A stretch of 64,000 bases of DNA from the NCBI GenBank assembly GCA_037130365.1, contig JBAXTE010000001.1, forward strand, positions 137,490 to 201,489, in the 5' to 3' direction. The notes below the pieces were generated by a model. That model ran no database searches and had not been told where the DNA came from. It saw nothing but the letters and a program-made list of their open reading frames with translations. The DNA comes from JBAXTE01 sp037130365. GTDB taxonomy: Bacteria > Bacteroidota > Bacteroidia > Bacteroidales > WCHB1-69. A program made the translations under genes and the position numbers. Below, piece by piece: positions 25,655-34,179 of this stretch. Positions within the stretch are counted from its first letter, which is position 1. Each line of letters begins with the position of its first letter.

Positions 25655-26092
25655 TTATTTAAATCTTGTTGAAACACTAGCCCATAATGCAGCTAAGATT
25701 GCGCCAAATAAGAAGATATAAGAAGCCACTATTCCGCCACCAATAAGCTTAGAAAGACCTGCGGATACTGCAAATTTAATTTCTATAACTGAAGTAGTAG
25801 GCGAGGAAACAATATACGCTAGAACTAATATCGCTGTTAATATTCCTACACCAACTAATGACTCTTTAGAATCTCTAAAGTTGGCAACAATTGTCCAGAT
25901 AGCAAAGCCAACCAAACAGATAAAAGCTAGTGCCATAATTGCATAAACAGCATACAAACTAAAACCTAAGTAGAAATCAACAGAAGCTGCTTTTGCAGGA
26001 TCTGGATCGTATTTTGCTGCGAAATATACGATAGCTATTGAAGCCAATACAGTAACAATTGACAGCAATAATGAGATTATTTTATTTTTCAT
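25655..26092 (-). CDS. Small four-helix membrane protein of the ExbBD cluster
   Basis: 145 residues with about four hydrophobic segments (IISLLLSIVTVLASIAIVYF, YAVYAIMALAFICLVGFAIW, GVGILTAILVLAYIV, GIVASYIFLFGAILAALWA). Not a known family to me. Proteins of this shape commonly sit between exbB and exbD in Bacteroidota, so an accessory role in the ExbB-ExbD complex is inferred from position only. Confidence 0.8.
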   Translation of the reverse strand: MKNKIISLLLSIVTVLASIAIVYFAAKYDPDPAKAASVDFYLGFSLYAVYAIMALAFICLVGFAIWTIVANFRDSKESLVGVGILTAILVLAYIVSSPTTSVIEIKFAVSAGLSKLIGGGIVASYIFLFGAILAALWASVSTRFK

Positions 26093-26153
26093 TATATAAA
26101 TTCTTTTTTAAATGATTAAATTTAATTTCTGTTGAATTTTGAAAAGTTCAAAA

Positions 26154-27014
26154 TTAACGTTTGAATTTAACAATGATATCCATGAAAGAAATTGTAGCAT
26201 CTTCCATTTGGTTTACAATAGAATCAATTTTTGATACAATATAACTATAGAATACTTGTAAAATAAGTGCAGTGATAAGACCAAATACAGTTGTTAAAAG
26301 AGCCACTTTCATACCAGCAGCAACAACAGTTGGGGAGATATCTCCAGCAGTTTCAATAGCATCAAAAGCTTGAACCATACCAACAACAGTTCCTAAGAAA
26401 CCTAACATAGGAGCAAGAGAAATAGCAAGACCAATCCAGCCTAAGTTTGATTCTAAACGACCCATTTGAACACTACCGTAAGAAACTACTGATTTCTCAA
26501 CAATTTCGATGCCCTCATCTACTCGATCAAGACCTTGATAGAAAACGCTAGCAAGTGGTCCACGAGTGTTACGACATACATCTTTTGCAGCTTCTACGCC
26601 ACCTTCAGCTAATGAAGCTTCGATTTTAGTAAGAAGTTTTTTTGAATTTGTTGATGCCATATTCAAATAAATGATACGTTCAACAACGAGTGCTAAACCA
26701 AGAATCATACAAATAAGAATTGGAGCCATCCAACCAGCACCTCCTTCAATAAATTTGTCTTTTAAAACTTGATGAAACGATTTTTCTTGAGCTGCAGCAA
26801 CTGTAGAGTCTTTTGCAATTGGTTTTTCAGCTAATTTAGCAGTATCGCCTTCTACTGCTTTTGTAGTATCAGCTTTAGCTGCTTTTGCATCTTTTTTTAC
26901 TTCAGTTTTAGCAACTGCTTTTGCATCTTTTTTAGCAACTTGTGCTACTGAAACGTTAGAAACACCCACAAAGAGTATTACAGTAACGATAATTAAAGCA
27001 AATAATTTTTTCAT
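26154..27014 (-). CDS. exbB: ExbB/TolQ/MotA-type proton channel subunit
   Basis: 286 residues. A signal-like N-terminus (MKKLFALIIVTVILFVGVSN) is followed by a Lys/Ala/Asp-rich low-complexity segment (residues ~25-75) and then the three-helix ExbB core: GWMAPILICMILGLALVVER, IGLAISLAPMLGFLGTVVGM with the GTVxGM hallmark, and VALLTTVFGLITALILQVF. Together with the two ExbD genes it should energise TonB-dependent import such as the receptor at 5771-8104. It is the first gene of the four-gene cluster. Confidence 0.93.
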   Translation of the reverse strand: MKKLFALIIVTVILFVGVSNVSVAQVAKKDAKAVAKTEVKKDAKAAKADTTKAVEGDTAKLAEKPIAKDSTVAAAQEKSFHQVLKDKFIEGGAGWMAPILICMILGLALVVERIIYLNMASTNSKKLLTKIEASLAEGGVEAAKDVCRNTRGPLASVFYQGLDRVDEGIEIVEKSVVSYGSVQMGRLESNLGWIGLAISLAPMLGFLGTVVGMVQAFDAIETAGDISPTVVAAGMKVALLTTVFGLITALILQVFYSYIVSKIDSIVNQMEDATISFMDIIVKFKR

Positions 27015-27104
27015 AGGTCTGCTTATTAATTTTTGTTTTTGTTTTTGTTTATTACTTGATATAACTAAGATTTCTAATTAATATTATATGTTTATAGTGT
27101 TTTG

Positions 27105-27192
27105 CGGAGAGAATGGGGTTCGAACCCATGAAGCCCTTTAGGAGCTTACGCGCTTTCCAAGCGCGCGCCTTCGACCACTCGGCCATCTCTCC
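27105..27192 (-). tRNA. tRNA-Ser (GGA)
   Basis: 88 bases, class II with a long variable arm. The acceptor stem is GGAGAGA/TCTCTCC with discriminator G (27105). The anticodon GGA sits in the loop CTTGGAAAG, the T-loop is GGTTCGAACCC, and the long variable arm CGCGCG...GGGCTTC region is typical of Ser. CCA is not encoded. Confidence 0.93.
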
Positions 27193-27291
27193 TCTACTAT
27201 TTTGAAGATAAAAAGAACGCTTTTATATTTCAGAGCGCTAATGTACAAAAAAAATCAATTTAACAAACAAAGTTTTTTTCAAAAAAAGTTT

Positions 27292-28341
27292 TTATATAGA
27301 CATTTCACCTCTTAATGGCTTTTGCATTAAGAGTTCTACCTCATTTTTATTTTTACCAGATCCTAATAAAAACATCAATTTTGAAACCGCTGTTTCTGTG
27401 GTCATATCGAAACCGCTTATGACTCCTATTTCTCCTAATAAAATACTGGTTTCGTATTTTCCTATTTCAACAGTGCCACCACCTTTACATTGGGTTACAT
27501 TTACTACAATAATTCCGCTTTCAATTGCCTCTTTAAGTTGTTCGATAAACCAATCGTTTGTAGGTGCATTTCCCGAGCCATAAGTTTCTAATATTACTGC
27601 TTTTAACCCCTCAATTGCCAATACCGCCTTAACCGATTGTTCGCTAATTCCTGGAAATAATTTCAAAATAGCAATATTGTTATCTAAACTGGTGTGAACT
27701 TTCAATTTTTTGAAATTGGGTGGGGTTATCAACTCCCGATTATACCGAATATGAACTCCGGCCTCGGCCAAAACAGGATAATTTGAGGAGACAAAAGCGT
27801 CAAAGTTTTCAGCATTGTTCTTATGTGTTCTGTTGCCACGATAAATTTTGTTTTCGAAACAAATGGTAACTTCTGGAACTACTGGTGTATCATCAATATA
27901 TGCTGCAGCCACTTCAATAGCGTTGATGATATTTTCGCGACCATCGGTTCTAATTACACCCAAAGGCAATTGAGAACCTGTAAGAACCACTGGTTTATTT
28001 AAGTTTTCGAACATAAAACTGAGTGCCGATGCGGTATATGCCATGGTGTCGGAGCCATGTAAAACCACAAATCCATCGTATAACTCATAGTTTTTTTGAA
28101 TCGAAGTCACCAAATCTATCCAGAATTGGGGTTTTACATTGGAGGAATCGATGAGGGGAAGAAAATTTTTAAAATCAATTTTATAATTATACAAACGCAA
28201 CATGGGAATATGTTGGTAAACATCGTCGAAATTAAAAGGAACTAAGGTGCCCGTTTCAGCATCTTGAATCATTCCGATGGTGCCACCGGTATATATTACC
28301 AATATGTTTCTGGGTTGTTGTAACGTATTGTTATTCATCAT
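27292..28341 (-). CDS. ansA: L-asparaginase, type I (cytoplasmic)
   Basis: 349 residues. Hydrolyses asparagine to aspartate and ammonia. The first catalytic Thr is in VIYTGGTIGM near residue 17, and the second in VLHGSDTMAYTASAL; ETYGSGNAP and TQCKGGG are further family blocks. No signal peptide, so a cytosolic AnsA-like enzyme is preferred over a periplasmic type II enzyme. It is the last gene of a miaB-tatD-ansA operon, starting six bases after tatD. Confidence 0.94.
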   Translation of the reverse strand: MMNNNTLQQPRNILVIYTGGTIGMIQDAETGTLVPFNFDDVYQHIPMLRLYNYKIDFKNFLPLIDSSNVKPQFWIDLVTSIQKNYELYDGFVVLHGSDTMAYTASALSFMFENLNKPVVLTGSQLPLGVIRTDGRENIINAIEVAAAYIDDTPVVPEVTICFENKIYRGNRTHKNNAENFDAFVSSNYPVLAEAGVHIRYNRELITPPNFKKLKVHTSLDNNIAILKLFPGISEQSVKAVLAIEGLKAVILETYGSGNAPTNDWFIEQLKEAIESGIIVVNVTQCKGGGTVEIGKYETSILLGEIGVISGFDMTTETAVSKLMFLLGSGKNKNEVELLMQKPLRGEMSI

Positions 28342-28347
28342 AATGAG

Positions 28348-29115
28348 CTAAAATTTAAATAGATTTTGTGCATTTTGGGTGGTAATTAGCGCAACAGCAT
28401 CAACAGTTGTGTTGAGTAATTCTGCAATTTTTGATGCAATTAGTGGAACATAACTACTTTCGTTTCGTTTGCCTCGATGCGGAGTTGGCGTTAAAAATGG
28501 GGCATCGGTTTCTAAAAGCAAATAGTTCATTCCAACATTTGCAACAACTTCGGGCAGTGTTGATTTTTTATAAGTTACAGGTCCCCCAATTCCTAGATAG
28601 AAACCAAAATCTAACACCTCTTTTGCTTGAGCATAATCTCCCGAAAAACAGTGAAACACGCCAGTTAATCCTTTACCTTTATATATGGCGATTACATCCA
28701 TAATTTCTTTGTGCGATTCGCGACTATGAATTACCAAGGGTAAACTGTTTTTTAATGCCCATTCGCAGTGAATTTCTAATGATTCACACTGTTGTTTGAA
28801 AAATGTTTTATCCCAATATAAATCGATACCCGTTTCCCCAATTCCGTAAAATTTATGTTTTGGAATCTCGTTCTCGAGAAAATCTAATTGTACTTTATAG
28901 TTTTCCTTTACATCCGTAGGATGCAACGCAATCATTGGAAAACAATTTTGTGGGAATTGAGCCGAGAGTTCAAGAACCAACGGCAAAGAATCGATATCAA
29001 TATTTGGAAGTAAAAGATAGTTAACACCTGCTTCAATGGCTCTATTTACAGCATCGGTGCGATCTTCGTTGAAGGCATCGAGATAGAGATGCGTGTGTGT
29101 ATCGACAAATATCAT
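28348..29115 (-). CDS. tatD: TatD-family metal-dependent hydrolase (DNase)
   Basis: About 255 residues. The frame is open further upstream, but the ATG at 29115 forms an ATGA overlap with the miaB stop and starts the family N-terminus MIFVDTHTHLYL. Metal ligands are visible: HTHLYL, GETGID, HSRESHKE, FHCFSGD and LLETDAPFL. TatD proteins act as Mg-dependent 3'-5' exonucleases or related hydrolases. No truncation is visible. Confidence 0.95.
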   Translation of the reverse strand: MIFVDTHTHLYLDAFNEDRTDAVNRAIEAGVNYLLLPNIDIDSLPLVLELSAQFPQNCFPMIALHPTDVKENYKVQLDFLENEIPKHKFYGIGETGIDLYWDKTFFKQQCESLEIHCEWALKNSLPLVIHSRESHKEIMDVIAIYKGKGLTGVFHCFSGDYAQAKEVLDFGFYLGIGGPVTYKKSTLPEVVANVGMNYLLLETDAPFLTPTPHRGKRNESSYVPLIASKIAELLNTTVDAVALITTQNAQNLFKF

Positions 29116-30437
29116 AAGGTACGCCCTTTTAATGTTCCACCCGTACATTCGTAAATGTAAACGGTTGCATAATCGCCGATTTTGTAATTCTCTTTTGGAA
29201 ATACCACCACTTTATTTTGTGAATTTCTTCCCGAGAAGTGCTCTTTAGAACGTTTTGAGACGCCTTCTACCAATACTTCCACTATTTTTCCAACATCTTT
29301 TTTATTTTGTTGCAACGAAAGTTTTGATTGTAAATCAATAATTTCCTGAAGTCGTCGAGCTTTTACCTCTTCTGGAATATCGTCGGGAAAACGTTTGGAT
29401 GCAGCCGTATCTGGACGTTCGGAGTATTTAAACATATATGCAAAATCGTAACCTACATGTTCCATCATCGAAAGCGTCTCCTGATGATCGGCTTCGGTTT
29501 CGGAGCAAAATCCCGAAATCGTATCGGTTGAAATTGAAGCATCTGGAAGAATTCGTTTTATGGCTGCTATGCGATCGAGATACCAAGTTCTAGTATATTT
29601 TCGATTCATTTTCAACAACATATTGTCGCTTCCCGATTGAACAGGAAGGTGAATGCTTTTGCACAAATTTGGATATTTTGCAATGGTGTACAACAAATCG
29701 TCCGATAAGTCTTTGGGATGCGATGTGGCAAAGCGAACCCGTAATTGGGGATTTACTATAGCAACCATTTCGAGCAGTTTTGGAAAATCAACCATTGAAT
29801 TATCAATTTGCCAACGGTATGAGTTTACATTTTGTCCGAGTAATGTGACTTCGCGATAGCCCTCTTCGAAAAGACGATTTGTTTCATTTACAATAGTTTG
29901 GGGGTCACGACTTCGCTCTTTACCTCGTGTATATGGGACCACGCAATAGGAACAAAAATTTTCGCATCCACGCATAATCGAAATGTATGCCGATACACCA
30001 TTGGAATCGTAACGAACAGGGCTAATATCAGCATAAGTCTCCTCTTCGGATAGAATTACATTAATGGCATTTTGTCCTGAACCGACTTCGTTCAGAAGTT
30101 TTGGTAAGTTTCGATATGCATCGGGACCGACGACCAAATCAACGGCGGCTTGTTGTTCTAATAGTTTTTCTTTTAACCGTTCAGCCATACAGCCCAAAAT
30201 TCCAACTTTTAGATTTTTGTTTTTCCGTTTCATATATCCAAGTTGAATCAAGCGTTTCCAAACCCGATCTTCGGCATTGTCGCGGATGGAGCAAGTGTTG
30301 ATAAAAATCAAATCTGCTTCCTTAACATCATTTGTAGTTTCGTGAGTTTCGGCAAGTACGGATGCGACAATTTCGCTATCGCTAAAGTTCATCTGACAAC
30401 CGTAAGTCTCGATATATAGTTTCTTTTTCTGAACCAT
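29112..30437 (-). CDS. miaB: tRNA-2-methylthio-N6-isopentenyladenosine methylthiotransferase
   Basis: 441 residues. Radical SAM enzyme that adds a methylthio group to A37 of tRNAs reading UNN codons. The N-terminal UPF0004 domain carries its three cluster Cys (ETYGCQMN, NTCSIRDNA, GILGCMAE). The radical SAM motif is GCENFCSYCVVPYTRG (CxxxCxxC), and a C-terminal TRAM-like domain includes VEGVSKRSKEHFSGRNSQNK. All catalytic Cys are intact. Confidence 0.97.
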   Translation of the reverse strand: MVQKKKLYIETYGCQMNFSDSEIVASVLAETHETTNDVKEADLIFINTCSIRDNAEDRVWKRLIQLGYMKRKNKNLKVGILGCMAERLKEKLLEQQAAVDLVVGPDAYRNLPKLLNEVGSGQNAINVILSEEETYADISPVRYDSNGVSAYISIMRGCENFCSYCVVPYTRGKERSRDPQTIVNETNRLFEEGYREVTLLGQNVNSYRWQIDNSMVDFPKLLEMVAIVNPQLRVRFATSHPKDLSDDLLYTIAKYPNLCKSIHLPVQSGSDNMLLKMNRKYTRTWYLDRIAAIKRILPDASISTDTISGFCSETEADHQETLSMMEHVGYDFAYMFKYSERPDTAASKRFPDDIPEEVKARRLQEIIDLQSKLSLQQNKKDVGKIVEVLVEGVSKRSKEHFSGRNSQNKVVVFPKENYKIGDYATVYIYECTGGTLKGRTL

Positions 30438-30454
30438 TTACTTCAAAATTTCTG

Positions 30455-30462
30455 CAAAGGTA
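30455..30462 (-). promoter_or_regulatory. TAnnTTTG box upstream of miaB
   Basis: Minus-strand TACCTTTG, 18 bases before the miaB ATG, a form of the Bacteroidota -7 box that is common in the phylum. It would drive the miaB-tatD-ansA operon with a leader of about 10-12 nt. Confidence 0.45.
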
Positions 30463-30530
30463 CGAAAAAGTGAAAAGTTAAAGAGAAAAGATTTTGAAGT
30501 GGAACAAGGGTTGAAATTCAGAATTAAAAA

Positions 30531-30572
30531 ACTCCAAAATCTTCACCATTCAATTTGTGAAAATTTTGGAGT
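30531..30572 (-). terminator. Terminator after the 130-residue hypothetical gene
   Basis: On the minus strand a 16-bp stem (one G-T pair) around a 10-nt loop is followed directly by a T-tract (GGAGT then TTTTT), a standard Rho-independent terminator. Confidence 0.8.
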
Positions 30573-30594
30573 GTAAAATTGTTTTTTATTCTAC

Positions 30595-30987
30595 TTATCC
30601 GATTGTTCTATAAGCCCAAGGATTGGTTAGAAAATCGTCTAAATTGGGAGAATTAGGATTTTTTTCTCTGAATTCAAAATAGGGTAGGTGATCATCTTCA
30701 GCAGTTTGATTCCAATATTCTACCGATACTACTTCACCACCCTCGTGTTTTAACGATCGTTCGTATACCTTTAATGTGGCATTAAACAATAAATCGGTAA
30801 CATACAGGGTGTAACTTTTTCCAGAATTACCCTCTTCTGTTTCTTCTTTAATGATAACTTCGTATTTATTGAATTCCAAAAGTTTTTTTAAGAATTGGGC
30901 TCTATCGTTACTTATGTTTTGTTCAACAACCGTTAGATTTCGGCCATCTATCTCTTTAGTAATTCGTTTTCCGTTTTTTATTGACAT
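30595..30987 (-). CDS. Hypothetical protein, conserved-looking
   Basis: 130 residues, cytosolic, not recognised. The sequence mixes alternating beta-type stretches (KSYTLYVTDLLFNATLKVYE) with an acidic C-terminus (NPNSPNLDDFLTNPWAYRTI). Its base composition resembles its neighbours and it has its own terminator, both supporting a real gene. It lies between the nuo operon and miaB on the same strand. Confidence 0.7.
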   Translation of the reverse strand: MSIKNGKRITKEIDGRNLTVVEQNISNDRAQFLKKLLEFNKYEVIIKEETEEGNSGKSYTLYVTDLLFNATLKVYERSLKHEGGEVVSVEYWNQTAEDDHLPYFEFREKNPNSPNLDDFLTNPWAYRTIG

Positions 30988-31050
30988 ATCTAATATTTTG
31001 AAATAAGTTATTCTTATAAAATCATGAACTGACTAAATTTATTAAAATCC

Positions 31051-31154
31051 AATAAAATCAGCATTGCCCCTCCCTAAAGGGTGGCTGATTTTATTCCCTT
31101 TGTATCAATATCTCAGCGATTTCCCTTTAGGGATATAGGGCAGAAAATCGCTGA
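31051..31154 (-). terminator. Two consecutive hairpins after nuoN
   Basis: Stem 1 is 12 bp, perfect (31051-31062 with 31084-31095); stem 2 is 10 bp (31113-31122 with 31145-31154). Both loops contain CCCTTTAGGG-type sequence. They lie 70-170 bases beyond the nuoN stop and may end the long cluster transcript. T-tracts are weak. Confidence 0.45.
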
Positions 31155-31223
31155 AATTCAATATTGCATTCAATTTTTTATAAATTTGATAGTTGTTTAT
31201 ATGTATTCTGTTGTATTCTGCTG

Positions 31224-32639
31224 CTATATACCTATACTAATTGCCTTAATCCACTCGAACAATGGTCCAATAAAGCCAATTGCAAAGATGCCTAATACAC
31301 AAAGTAACAATCCGATTTTTTCGTAAATATGACTTTTGAAAAATGGAATAGGTTCTTCGCTTTTATTGATAAACATTGCCTTAACAATTAAAAGATAATA
31401 GTAAAGTGAAACTGTAGCATTTAATACTGCAATTAATACCAACCAAAAATATCCAGAGTGTGCTGCGGCAGTAAAGAGGAAGAATTTTCCAAAGAAACCA
31501 GCAACAGGAGGAATTCCAGCAAGTGAGAATAACGCTAACATCATTACCAAACTCAATTTTGGATTTGTAAGATATAATCCATTATAATCGTCGATGGATT
31601 CTTTTTTATGTTTGATTGAAATTGCAGAAACAACACCGAAAGCAGCTAAGTTAGAGAAGATATAAATCATCACAAAATAGACTACAGTACTCATTCCTAG
31701 CGGTGAACCATCAATGATGCCAAGTAAAATAAAACCTGCTTGAGCAATAGATGAGAACGCTAAAAATCGTTTTAAATTCTTTTGACGAATTGCAAAAAGG
31801 TTACCGACGGTCATTGTAAGAATAGCAATTCCATATAAAAGCTCTTTCCAAATAGGAGCTAAAATAAAGAATACTTGATACAAGATGATTACAAAGATAA
31901 AACTAGCTGCACCCTTTGATATAACTGAAAGATAAGAGGCTACATTTACTGGTGCTCCTTCGTAAACATCGGCAGTCCAAAGATGGAATGGAACCAATGA
32001 AATTTTAAATGCCATTCCTGCAAAGAAGAATATAAATGCAAGGGTCATCAACGATGAATTTTGAATAACTGCAGCAACATCTGTAAAATACAATGTGCCA
32101 CATAATCCATAGATCATCGATAATCCGTAAAGTAAAATTCCTGAAGAGAGGGCAGAACTTAAAATAAGTTTAATCCCAGCTTCGGAACTTTGCGATTTTT
32201 TCTTGTCGTAAGCAGCAAGAGCGGCCATAGGAATGGTTGCAAGTTCTAATCCCAAATAGAACATTAAGAAGTGTCCTGATGAAATCATAAAGTTCATCCC
32301 AATTAGTGTTGAGATTAACATCATGTAAAACTCGCTAATTCTGTTTTCGTATTCTGGTTGTTTAATCCAATTTGCAACCTGAAAGAACAAAATGGTTACT
32401 CCAATATTAAGCACATTTTTCATCAATACAATGATGGGTGAAGTGCGATACATATCTCCGAAAAGTGAGCCATATTCAATGGGTAAAAAGTCCACCGCAG
32501 TGATTATACACATGGTGACAATCGCAAAAGGAATAATGATCTTTTTATTGGTTGAAAATAATTCAATAATCAGAATTGCTATTAAAAAAACTGACAGCAA
32601 CAATTCGTGTCGCATCAATAATAATGTTTGAATGTCCAT
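31224..32639 (-). CDS. nuoN: Complex I subunit N (proton-pumping antiporter-like)
   Basis: 471 residues, about 14 membrane helices. One of three Mrp antiporter-like subunits of the membrane arm. The TM5 Glu (LGLELATIPMAALAAYDKKK) and TM7/8 Lys-type segments (SLVPFHLWTADVYEGAP) are present, as is VAGFFGKFFLF. It is the last gene of the nuo series, 24 bases after nuoM. Confidence 0.96.
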   Translation of the reverse strand: MDIQTLLLMRHELLLSVFLIAILIIELFSTNKKIIIPFAIVTMCIITAVDFLPIEYGSLFGDMYRTSPIIVLMKNVLNIGVTILFFQVANWIKQPEYENRISEFYMMLISTLIGMNFMISSGHFLMFYLGLELATIPMAALAAYDKKKSQSSEAGIKLILSSALSSGILLYGLSMIYGLCGTLYFTDVAAVIQNSSLMTLAFIFFFAGMAFKISLVPFHLWTADVYEGAPVNVASYLSVISKGAASFIFVIILYQVFFILAPIWKELLYGIAILTMTVGNLFAIRQKNLKRFLAFSSIAQAGFILLGIIDGSPLGMSTVVYFVMIYIFSNLAAFGVVSAISIKHKKESIDDYNGLYLTNPKLSLVMMLALFSLAGIPPVAGFFGKFFLFTAAAHSGYFWLVLIAVLNATVSLYYYLLIVKAMFINKSEEPIPFFKSHIYEKIGLLLCVLGIFAIGFIGPLFEWIKAISIGI

Positions 32640-32663
32640 ATTTTTCGTTTTTAATCTTAAGAA

Positions 32664-34172
32664 TTATTGAATTAAAGTACTAAAATCTGTAATGTGCTTA
32701 ACTAGCGGAATCATACCTTCGTTAATTAAATTCGACAACCAGAAGGGAGCCAAACCAATTCCTGCGATGGCAACTACTAACATTACAGTAGATAGTTTTT
32801 CGTACCAAACAGCATCGGTAAGTTCTTCGAAGTGATGATTGGTTATTTTTCCATAGAGCAATGTTCCAACCACTCTGAGTATATACACCGCTGTGATTAC
32901 AATAGAAGAGATTGCTATGATGGTAAGCACGCGGTGGAATGTATCTGGTTCTTGCCAAGCACCAAAGAAGATGGTCATTTCGGCAACAAAACCGCTTAAT
33001 CCAGGTAAACCTAACGAAGCCAAACCAGCGATTACATAAACTACAGATAAGAAAGGCATTACTTTCATTAAACCACCCATTTCGTTAATCATACGGGTGT
33101 GAGTTCTGCCATAAATCATTCCGATTAATGCAAAGAAAAGAGCGGTCATTAATCCGTGAGAAATCATTTGAAGAACTGCACCATTCATTGCAGATTGGTT
33201 CATCATTAGAATTGCAAACAATACCAAGCCACAGTGACTAACCGATGAATATGCATTGATGTATTTTAAATCCTTTTGGAAAATAGCTCCAAATGCGCCA
33301 TATACGGTACTAGCACCAGTTAGAATTAAGAAAATCCAAGCTTGTTCGTGAGCCGCTTCGGGCATAAGATAAATTGCAACTCTAAATGCACCATAACCCC
33401 CAAGTTTCATCAACACACCTGCGTGAAGCATAGAAACTGCTGTTGGTGCCGAAGCGTGACCATCGGGAGACCAAGTGTGGAATGGGAAAAGTGCACCCAA
33501 AACGCCAAAGCCCATAAATAACATTGGGAAGAACATCCGTTGTGCTTCAATTGGAATATGAACTTTTGCAATTTCAAGAATATTGAATGTGAAATCTCCA
33601 ACAGTACTTGAATTGAAATAGATTCCTAAAAGTCCAACTAATAGCAGTGCAGAACCTCCCATAAGCATTAAGGTTAATTTCATTGCCGAATACTCTTTTT
33701 TGCCACTGCCCCAGATTCCAATCAATAAATACATTGGAATTACGGCAACTTCGTAGAAAAGGAACATGGTAAATAAATCGAGTGAAATAAAGAACCCAAA
33801 AACTCCAGTTGAAAGTAAAATGAGTGAAATAAAAAATTCACGCGATAGAAAGTCAACTTTCCACGAGGCAAAAATACCGGTAAAAATGATGATGCCTGTG
33901 AGCATAATCATTGCTACAGAAATGCCATCAACGCCAACGACATAGCCAATATTTAAACTCGGAAACCAAATATGGCTTGCAGTAAAGAGCATTTGTGAAG
34001 TATTGCCAGCATTACGTTCGGCAAAGAACATAAAAACTAACGCTACTGCCAACAAAAACTGAATAGACATCCCAATTGCGGATACAACACGTGTTTGGGA
34101 AATTGTCTTTGTAAAAAGAATCCCAATAATTGTCAGTGTTGGTACTATGATAAAAAGTGTTAGAAAATCCAT
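32664..34172 (-). CDS. nuoM: Complex I subunit M (proton-pumping antiporter-like)
   Basis: 502 residues. The TM5 Glu in LFYEVAVIPMYLLIGIWG and the proton channel segment FPFHTWSPDGHASAPTAVSM are present, with SHCGLVLFAIL and GFVAEMTIFFG. Length and hydrophobic profile match the family. It follows nuoL after 7 bases and precedes nuoN. Confidence 0.97.
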   Translation of the reverse strand: MDFLTLFIIVPTLTIIGILFTKTISQTRVVSAIGMSIQFLLAVALVFMFFAERNAGNTSQMLFTASHIWFPSLNIGYVVGVDGISVAMIMLTGIIIFTGIFASWKVDFLSREFFISLILLSTGVFGFFISLDLFTMFLFYEVAVIPMYLLIGIWGSGKKEYSAMKLTLMLMGGSALLLVGLLGIYFNSSTVGDFTFNILEIAKVHIPIEAQRMFFPMLFMGFGVLGALFPFHTWSPDGHASAPTAVSMLHAGVLMKLGGYGAFRVAIYLMPEAAHEQAWIFLILTGASTVYGAFGAIFQKDLKYINAYSSVSHCGLVLFAILMMNQSAMNGAVLQMISHGLMTALFFALIGMIYGRTHTRMINEMGGLMKVMPFLSVVYVIAGLASLGLPGLSGFVAEMTIFFGAWQEPDTFHRVLTIIAISSIVITAVYILRVVGTLLYGKITNHHFEELTDAVWYEKLSTVMLVVAIAGIGLAPFWLSNLINEGMIPLVKHITDFSTLIQ

Positions 34173-34179
34173 ATCTTTA